NCBI RefSeq assembly: GCF_033568475.1
Contig: NC_133123.1
Location: forward strand, 23,422,622-23,486,621
Origin: Henckelia pumila
Lineage: Eukaryota > Streptophyta > Magnoliopsida > Lamiales > Gesneriaceae
Length of the DNA: 64,000 nucleotides
Direction: 5' to 3'
Part shown: positions 57,028 to 64,000 of the stretch, one piece after another
Position numbering within the stretch: position 1 is the stretch's first letter
How the letters are laid out: every line of letters begins with the position of its first letter
Notes under the pieces: model-generated
Told to the model about the DNA's origin: nothing
Databases searched by the model: none
The model's input: only the letters and a program-made list of their open reading frames with translations
Position numbers and translations under genes: made by a program

Positions 57028-57296
57028 GGAAAAATTGCGTTTTTGGTCCTGTATGTTTGTTACTTTGCGATTTCAGTCTTTTTGGCAATTTTAGTCATTT
57101 TCTGACGTGGCGCTGACGTGGCACCAATTCAGTGCTGATGTGGAGCTGACGTGTACATTGCCACGTAAGCATTTTTGAATAAAAAGGACAGAAATTGTCA
57201 AAAATCAAAACATGCAGGACTAAAACTGAAATATAAAAACATAGAAGACCAAAATCGCAAAGTGACAAATATACAAGACCAAATTTGCAGTTTTCC
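57028..57296. mobile_element. Short TIR MITE (copy 3 of 3, best preserved)
   Basis: GGAAAAATTGCGTTTTTGGTCCTGTATGTTTG at the left end is matched inverted by CAAATATACAAGACCAAATT and TGCAGTTTTCC at the right; the arms run for about 60 bp. 269 bp, no ORF of note. Copies at 5426 and 35988. Confidence 0.82.
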
Positions 57297-58126
57297 CTAA
57301 AAATTCTTATGTATATAAAGTAATTAATAGAAAAAAATTTCACAACTTTCATTTCAAAAAAAATTACATATATCACCAGAATTCTCTAATAATGTATGGT
57401 GCCCCTTAATAAGAAAGTAAGATATTTTTGTGTTATATAGTTATTATTTTAAAAATCTAGGTTAATAATTTAAACTAGATAAGATTGGAACAAATTACTC
57501 TTGCAAATAAATTTAGATAAGATTGGAACAAATATGTTAATCTCGGTTGTCACATATTTTTATATCAATAACCGAACACAAATTCGGTTTATTTTTTTTT
57601 AAAAAAAAATCTTATCACGAGGTTAATTTTGTTTCCTCGTACAACTGTTCTATCTTTTTAAAAGTCGTACGTTTCCAAGTGTTTAAGTCTATGTAGCCCT
57701 CCCTCTCAGCCGCAAACTCGCTCAATTTCTTCCTCGTCCCAAAATTTTATTCCACAGGTTTTACAAGTTTTGAACAATATTTCAGAGGATATATCCTAAC
57801 AATTTTTCCTCCAACACTACGTACGTACATAGCACCTTTTGTTATTTTTTTTGTTTGGGTTTCATAGGATCTCTTTACAAATTTGTTTGTCATCGTGAAT
57901 GGAATTCAGTCCCAATATGTTACTATAAATCATATATATGGTGACTGCGTCTGCGATTTATATATATATCGTTTCTATGTAGTGAAAACACAAATATATA
58001 TATACATGCATGCAAAGCATTCATACCTCTATGGGATTTTCATCAAATAAATAGTACAAATACTGTGGGTTTTCATTTTTAAAGGATTTTTTTTTTTTTA
58101 GTTCATCAGTTCTCGAAGAGCGAAAA
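57297..58126. other. Upstream region of the PLAC8 gene
   Basis: AT-rich. I see no unambiguous TATA box close to the ATG. A T-run and a CTCTCAGCCGCAAACTCGCT stretch (about 57705-57725) may belong to the 5' UTR or an upstream exon. Confidence 0.4.
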
Positions 58127-58631
58127 ATGGCGGATGGAGTGAAGTATGTGAAGTTGAAGGAAAATCAAGCGCCTCTTGAAAAGATTACTGCTCCCGGTGA
58201 GCGTTATCAGTCTGTAGACGTTCCTCAGGTATGTATATAAATAGATTTGTGTATGATGTTTTCGTTTTTCGGATTGTTATTTTTGGGCCGGGGGTTGACG
58301 GATTATTCTATGCTACATCTGGAGTACTTCTCCCCCAATGATGTGGTCAAATATCAATCATTGGATCATCAAGACATATGTCAATTTTCATAAAAATATA
58401 TGGGTCAAAATATATATATATATATATATGTGGACAATTTGCTCAAAAATTTCCAAATACAAACATATTTTGTTTTGGGGTCCCTAGTCATAAAATATGG
58501 TACAAAATAATACAATATGTGGTACAAAATCATACAAGATGTGGTACAAATTAACAAAAAACATGGTACAAAAAAGTGGCTAGAAAGTATAGAGCAAAAC
58601 ATGTTTGCATTGGGGATTTTTGAGCAATTTA

Positions 58632-58697
<66 letters not shown>

Positions 58698-60215
58698 TAG
58701 ACCCCACATGAAAGAATAAACACTCACGTCGCAATGAGTCATCCTAGTTATTATATTCCGAGTTCTTGTCTCGATTCTTTAAATTTCTCAAAGCTATTGG
58801 TGTTTTCCTGCGTATTGTTTAATTTAATTCTAGTTTCTCTATACATATAAGTTTAAGTCAAGGATATATATGCCACATATATATAAGCTCTTATAATATT
58901 TCATTGAAGATTATCCGTTTGTACATATACTTTAAAAATATTTTTAGTGTTATATAAGTGAAAAAAAAAATTTAAAATATGTTTTTGGATAAAAGTTTTG
59001 TAAAATGTTTTTGAAACTATTTTTTAAAAAATGTTCTTCAAATATAGTTTTGAATAACATTTGAAAGGTATTTTTAAATGTTTTTAGCATGAAACAATGG
59101 AAGACAAAGATAAACAACATGACTTTTGAAATGTTAAATATTTTTTTATAGAATAGTTGTCCAAACATATATTTATTCTTAAAACAATTTTAAAAACATT
59201 TTATAAAAAGTTTTTAAAAATTACTTTTATAAAAAGGTTTTATAAGTACATGTCCAAACGGAACCAATGTGCTAGTATTTAGTTCTTGAATCGTTTTAAA
59301 TATCACTACTTTCCAATATGTGGATTTAGTTTCATTAAATTTTTTTGTGTTTTGTGCTTAACTTGTTATAATCAAATTAAATCATTTGCCTGCAATGAAT
59401 GTATCGACAGCCTTCACCAGAAAGGTTTCCAGATCCTGAAGGCGAACCTTGGACCACTGGGATCTTTGAATGTGCTCAAGATACAGAAAGTTGTAAGTTG
59501 TATTCTTCTCATCTCAAAACGAATTGTAGTTCTTCAGCTATTGCTAATGTTTCAAGTACTGTTCAATTTTAGCATAGACTTTTCCGATGCTAACTACATA
59601 TATCTTGATGAATGCAATATTAGGCATGATGGGACTATTTTGTCCCTGTGTTTTGTTCGGTCGCAACGTTGCACAAGTGAGGGACAACTGTACGTGGATC
59701 GCGCCCTGCATTTTTCACGCGGTGTATGTGGAGGGTGGCGTAGCACTTGCTGCAGCATTCTTAGCCGGTCTACAAAGTGTCCTTGCCCCGCGGACTTCCG
59801 GCTGCATTTTGGAGGTCTTGGTTTTTGGTTGGATGATGTCTGGACTATGCACAAGCACCGTAAGAGATTCGTTAGAGGAAAGATACCTTCTCGAGGTGAA
59901 ACTCATGACTTTTGGTTTTTGTTTATAGTCTATTTAATTTGCTGCCAAACACTCATGAAACTTCTTGTTTCTATATATATATATAATTAATGAATATGCA
60001 TGGCTCATTTAATTAACTTATGTGTTGTGTTGCAGAGATGGCCTTGCGACGCTTGCGTGGTGCATAGCTATGCGCATTGGTGTGCCATCTGCCAGGAGCA
60101 CAGAGAGTTGAAGGCTCGCTTAGCAGCAGGTGATGCCGATATACCGATGATCATGTTGAGCCCGCCTCCGGTTCAGGAAATGAACGCAGCTAACGTAGAG
60201 GTGCGAGCTTTATAG
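58127..60215 (+). CDS. PLAC8 family protein (cell number regulator 6-like), four exons
   Basis: PLAC8/CNR proteins are small cysteine-rich membrane proteins linked to cell number and to cation or cadmium handling in plants. Exons 58127-58228, 59411-59492, 59624-59895 and 60036-60215 have GT-AG borders and matching phases and give 211 residues. The start is MADGVKYVKLKENQAPLEKI. The family motif is CMMGLFCPCVLFGRN, across the exon 2/3 junction, and HAVYVEGGVALAAAFLAGL is a hydrophobic segment. The C-terminal cysteine motifs are RWPCDACVVHSYAHWCAICQ followed by EHREL, then PPPVQEMN. No stops or shifts. Resemblance is closest to CNR6, judged by eye. Intron 1 is 1,182 bp and holds two MITEs. Confidence 0.9.
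58434..58632. mobile_element. Foldback MITE between TA arrays, in PLAC8 intron 1
   Basis: CAATTTGCTCAAAAATTTCC ... AAACATATTTTG at the left is inverted at the right (CAAAACATGTTTGCATTGGGG, TTTTTGAGCAATTT). Arms of about 45 bp. Both flanks are TA dinucleotide arrays (58409-58429 and 58634-58695). ORFs here (58405, 58517) are not genes. Confidence 0.75.
58913..59265. mobile_element. CCGTTTG...CAAACGG MITE in PLAC8 intron 1
   Basis: ATCCGTTTGTACATATACTTT at the left matches the reverse complement of AAGTACATGTCCAAACGGAAC at the right. The interior is made of AT-rich TTTTAAAAA-type repeats. The ends resemble the common plant MITE class whose termini carry the CCGTTTGG word. Confidence 0.65.
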
Positions 60216-60785
60216 AAGTCATCTGTGTTACAAAATACTCTATACGGACGCCTTGATTAATGGTCCTAGAAAGTTGATACTGATTTTTTTTTTTAAAGAG
60301 ATATATAATTAACCACCTTTTTGCACACCTTATCCAAATTTATTTCCGGAGTGTAGTAGCATTGTTCATTTGCACGGTCTAGGTTTTGAAGCTGATACTA
60401 TGATACATAATATTGATAGGAAATACCAAGAAATCCATGTTTCACTATAAAATTGAGGCGATCATACTTGCAAAATAGACCAAATAATTAAATAAACACA
60501 AATCAAAAGTCATTAAAAAGGCAATCTTGCACGTCCAACATTAATTGGTTGCTTATCAAACGGAATACTTTAATTTGAGAGATAATTTTTTTCTTCAAGT
60601 TGTGAAATTTGAACGTTTAGGCAGTATATTGAAGAGCTTCTAATTAAGAAGCAAGTCGATCAACTTCTCTTGAAGGCATTTCATCAAAGCATATAGTGAG
60701 CAATGTCGCTTGTTGCTCGCGTGTCTTTCGTACAAAGGTGAAGATTTATATATATACATATACATATATATATATATAGAGAGAG
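60216..60785. other. Intergenic after PLAC8
   Basis: No gene seen. GCAATGTCGCTTGTTGCTCGCGT near 60702 resembles GCAATGCCACTTGTTGCCAACGT near 61195, on the far side of the two MITEs, suggesting a local duplication. Confidence 0.5.
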
Positions 60786-60951
60786 CAATTTTCAGCTGCA
60801 CAACCATGTTTCCCCACTTGGTCCGCGATCACTAAAATCCGGTAGTGGGTTTTAGTGGTTTTTGTTTTTTTTTTCGCATCACTAAAACTCACTACCGGAT
60901 TTTAGTGGTCGCGGACAAAGTGGGGAAACATGGTTGGTCAGCTGAAAATTG
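60786..60951. mobile_element. Foldback MITE next to a TA array (166 bp)
   Basis: CAATTTTCAGCTG, CCATGTTTCCCCACTT, GTCCGCGA and CACTAAAATCCGGTAGTG appear in order at the left and as reverse complements at the right. Arms of about 75 bp around a T-rich centre. Confidence 0.88.
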
Positions 60952-60976
60952 TTATATATATATATATATATATATA

Positions 60977-61131
60977 GAGTTTTGCTATGTTGCCCACCTC
61001 CATGCCCACCTATGAGGTGACACTCATCCATTGGATGAACCATTTGTATATGATTTATCTCATCCATTGGATGATTGACACCTAATAGGTGAGCATGGAG
61101 GTGGACATCGGAGGTGGGCAGAATAACAAAA

Positions 61132-61134
<3 letters not shown>
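60977..61134. mobile_element. Foldback MITE between TA arrays (158 bp)
   Basis: GAGTTTTGCTATGTTGCCCACCTCC at the left is inverted as GGAGGTGGGCAGAATAACAAAACTC at the right, and CATCCATTGGATGA words pair further in. It is separated from the previous MITE only by TA repeats (60954-60976); another TA array (61135-61184) follows. Confidence 0.88.
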
Positions 61135-61186
<52 letters not shown>

Positions 61187-61213
61187 ACTGATCAGCAATG
61201 CCACTTGTTGCCA

Positions 61214-61333
61214 ACGTTCCCTAGACATAATCATACGAAGATTTTAATATATAGACACTAAATCTTTCTCTCTACGTTCCCTAGACATAATCATACGAAA
61301 ATTTTAATATATAGACACTAAATCTTTCTCTCT
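61214..61333. repeat. Perfectly adjacent 60-bp tandem duplication
   Basis: ACGTTCCCTAGACATAATCA ... AAATCTTTCTCTCT is repeated immediately with one difference (GAAG versus GAAA). Recent, given the identity. Confidence 0.9.
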
Positions 61334-61569
61334 ATATAAAAATATGTCCTTTGGACATCGTTTTTTTTTTTTATCAAAATTATCTTTATGTGATATAAAT
61401 ATTACATTTTTTTTATTTTGATATTTCAAATTACAGTTTAGTCTCTCAATAATTTTTACAACTATGATATTATTCTTATTTGAATATAAATCAAATTGAA
61501 TAATATTATTCAGCACTCTCCACGGAAAAATTCAAACTTTCGGAGGCACAGATAAATTTCAGATGTTAC

Positions 61570-61774
61570 GGCCCCGTTTGGTTTCAAAAGCATGATCAAA
61601 AACGCACTTTTATTTTTTAAAAAAAGTGCTTTTTGGTTAACATGGTGTTTGGGTGGCCATTTAAGTGCTTAAAAAACACTTTTTTAAGTCAATTAGAGCT
61701 TTTTCAAAAGCTAAAAATTGTAGCTTAAAAAAACACTTTTTTTAAAAAAATATCTATCAAATTCAAACGGGCTC
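61570..61774. mobile_element. GGCCCGTTTGG-type MITE
   Basis: GGCCCCGTTTGGTTTCAAAAG at the left, AAATTCAAACGGGCTC at the right, with internal AAAAGTGCTTTTT / AAAAACACTTTTTT palindromes. Common plant MITE terminal words. Confidence 0.75.
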
Positions 61775-62106
61775 GTAGTTCCACCACCTAGTTATGTATG
61801 TCTCTTAGCAGTTATCTGGTGGTTCATAACATCATATTTCCATTCCATATCCATACCGGACTGAGTATTTGTCTTTTGGATCCAAATACCCAAACCTGGT
61901 ATCTTCTTGCGGCACAGAATGGAGAGGAATAACTAATATTTTTTCTGCCAAATGAGGTGCAAAGTTGCAAACTGTGATCGCACAAGAGAGCTGTTCTAGT
62001 TTCCATCAGTAATCAACCCGTTCACTAATACGACAAGAAATAGAGAAGATACATAAAAGAAGAGAAACCGGCATACAAGAAGAGAAACCAAATATAACTA
62101 GACGAT

Positions 62107-62320
62107 TGTGGAAGTTAGAAAGAAGTTAGATGGAGTTAGTAATTAGTTTAGTAGTTAGGAAAGTGGATAGAGAAAATGTATAAATACAAGTATACCAATG
62201 TAACTCATTTACAAGATGAATATGAATAAACTTCTCATTCTTCTCTAAATTCTCTCTTTATCTTCTCTGTTCTTCTCTACTTCTCTAGGAGACCAGCCAT
62301 CTCGAATTGACTTCCTAACA
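62107..62320 (+). repeat. 5' LTR of an LTR element (214 bp)
   Basis: Starts TGTGGAAGTTAG and ends CTTCCTAACA, giving TG...CA ends with a short inverted repeat. A GTATAAATACAAG TATA box lies inside (about 62178). Directly after it is TTGGTGCTCTCGTTGATTTT, a primer-site sequence type seen in plant gypsy elements. The partner LTR is not in the window. Confidence 0.72.
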
Positions 62321-62338
62321 TTGGTGCTCTCGTTGATT
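62321..62338 (+). other. Primer-binding-site-like sequence
   Basis: TTGGTGCTCTCGTTGA abuts the LTR end. It is not the tRNA-Met type used by the other elements here; I do not name the tRNA. Confidence 0.55.
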
Positions 62339-62420
62339 TTTCATCCATCCATTTTTGCAATTGTGCTGTTTTTGGTGGGGATTTCTCAATAGTGAGGCGT
62401 TGATTCCATCATTCAATCCT

Positions 62421-63790
62421 ATGGAAGCAGACATGGGTCTTGCAAAATTGGATGAAATTCTTGTCAAACTCACGGCACTACAAGAAAATCAAGCGAGATT
62501 GAAAATCAAGCTTCCTTCCAATCCATCGATTTCTCTCAAATCACTCGAATCAAGGCGACCAGAAGCACAACGATTCTCGAGCGACAATCCTTCGGTATGG
62601 ATTTCACAAATGCACAGGTATTTCACATATTATGATACCCCGGATCATCAACGGTTGATAATTTTCTCATTTTATTTGGATGGAAATGCATTAGATTGGT
62701 ACGAAGGGATGCACGACAAGCGATTATTTTTTAGTTGGAATGAATTTTGTTTGGCCATTGAGACACGATTTGGTCATAGAGAAATTGAGGAAGTTTTTGA
62801 ACAATCAAGTAACTTTTCGGCAGCTGGTTCATTAGAATCCCACTATGTGTTTGATCAATTATCTGACAAGATTATTGATGAGGAGCCAGGGCACCTCAAC
62901 CTCTCTGCCCTTGCACCACAATTCCATTCATTTCCTTCGAAATTTCAGTCACCTAAAGAAACAGTTGCTGCACAAGGCTGTCAAGATTTTGAGCGAGTGA
63001 AAGAAGGAAAAGAATTCTAGGATGTTCCAGATATTGAATTAAAAGGAGAGATTTATGAATTGGAATGTCATGAAGACACCGAGGAACAAAAGGGACATTC
63101 TTTGCCTGCAATTGGTTCCAAATTAAGTGAAGGAACTTTTGTTTCGGACCTTCTCGATACCCGATCGACAAGAAAGTTTTTTTGGAAGTTCTATAGGCCA
63201 ACAGGACAATAATAAGGGTGATGACACACGAGGGTTCTTGTCCAAGAAGGTGATTGAAATTCTTGAGTATGAAGATAATGAGAAATGTGTCGACGAGCAA
63301 GTGCATGTCATTGAAGGGAAACAAGAAAATATGTTGGGCAGTCCTATTAGAAAACCAAAAAATGTTAATGGTGACGAGAAACAAGGATTCTTGCTCAATG
63401 AGGTGATGGCCGAAGCGCCGAAAGGGGACGAAGCGATGAGAAATTCACGCATGTTGTCCCTTCCAATGTTGCTTGCACCGTTTTCTCCTATTGTTGCAGA
63501 GAGTTTTGACAATATTGCAATGCTTGTGGCTGTTGAAATGTTTTTCGAGAATACAGATTCCACTAATCATAAAGCAATCAACCAGTTCAAAAAATGTGCA
63601 ACTCCTACAGCATTTCCAGAGTCAGATTGTGGTGTACCATTACTGGGACAAGTTTTTCTTGTTTCAGCTGATGCCATTGAATTTAGTCGAATCTATAAAA
63701 CTTACGTACGTGACGGCGAGGTTCACAGAACCTTTGGGGATTCCCTACACCTCCTATGCCACTTCACCCAACCTTTGGGGATCCATAGGC
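62421..63790 (+). pseudogene. Gag-like ORF of an LTR element, interrupted
   Basis: I prefer the ATG at 62421 (MEADMGLAKLDEIL) over the one at 62355. The gag core is visible: EAQRFSSDNPSVWISQMHRY, LDGNALDWYEGMH and FSWNEFCLAIETRFGHRE. TAG at 63018 ends this frame after about 200 codons; the frame reopens to 63209, and from 63127 another frame is open to 63795. That second part has two similar modules (SSIGQQDNNKGDDTRGFLSK and SPIRKPKNVNGDEKQGFLLN). No zinc knuckle, protease or RT is seen before the window ends. Probably a non-autonomous or decayed gypsy-type element. Confidence 0.7.
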
Positions 63791-63795
63791 CTTGA

Positions 63796-64000
63796 AATTG
63801 AGTGGAGAGTTCATTGGGCCCGGTATCCCGGCTTCCAATCCCTTGAGTTGACACAATCACATCAATTTCCCAAAAATACTTTCTTTACATGCCCTTAATC
63901 TTTCATGAAATAAATGCATGAATCATGAACTTATAAAAATATCATTTTCCTTAAAATATTGCCCGTAAATATGTATTTAACTTATTTTTCAAAAATCATA
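63796..64000. other. End of window, interior of the LTR element
   Basis: No feature recognised; AT-rich after about 63895. Confidence 0.4.

Noticed and set aside
59286..59990. 234-codon ORF overlapping the PLAC8 exons
   Set aside because: It reads through introns in the wrong frame for exon 3; the spliced four-exon model gives the conserved protein.

Overview
This is nuclear DNA from a flowering plant, most likely a dicot, but the species cannot be fixed from the window. It is AT-rich, with intron-containing plant gene families (PEX11, TBL acetyltransferase-like, PLAC8/cell number regulator, LRR-III receptor kinase), Ty3/gypsy and Ty1/copia retrotransposons with plant-type primer sites, many foldback MITEs, and an endogenous pararetrovirus (Caulimoviridae). 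Most of the 64 kb is repeat; only three loci look like host genes, and one of those carries a premature stop.

Layout. 1-6.6 kb: diverged segmental duplications (1-1310 matches 3514-4836; parts of 1.53-3.0 kb match 34.77-35.96 kb) carrying MITEs. 6.6-9.2 kb: an F-box-like gene fragment split by a 1,862-bp solo LTR with a clear 5-bp target duplication. 9.5-11.1 kb: four head-to-tail copies of a ~390-bp repeat. 10.8-29.4 kb: a three-unit tandem duplication; each unit carries an F-box-like fragment on the minus strand, a hAT-type MITE and a promoter-like sequence with a palindromic TATA box. Two units also retain an array of small hairpins. The third unit is split by a 9.6-kb Tekay-type gypsy element (16159-25736) with TSD TATTC. 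28.6-29.1 kb: a foldback MITE in TA repeats. 29.8-33.6 kb: a small degenerate copia element lacking most of RT/RNase H. 36.5-37.9 kb: an LRR-III kinase pseudogene.

38.4-39.4 kb: an intact PEX11 gene. 40.7-44.0 kb (minus): a three-exon TBL gene with an in-frame TGA ahead of its catalytic DxxH motif. 47.09-56.29 kb: a terminal-inverted-repeat element (about 250-bp TIRs built of subrepeats, near-perfect 9-bp target duplication, Mutator-like). Inside it, within a second inverted repeat, sits a nearly full-length but inactivated pararetrovirus copy running from its tRNA-Met primer site (47924) to its leader (about 55510). 58.1-60.2 kb: an intact four-exon PLAC8 gene whose first intron holds two MITEs. 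60.8-61.8 kb: further MITEs. 62.1 kb to the end: the 5' part of an LTR element with a gag-like ORF.

The host genes show no sign of forming a pathway. What ties the window together is nested insertion, and several insertions can be ordered from their target duplications. Breaks in the viral copy are described but not repaired.
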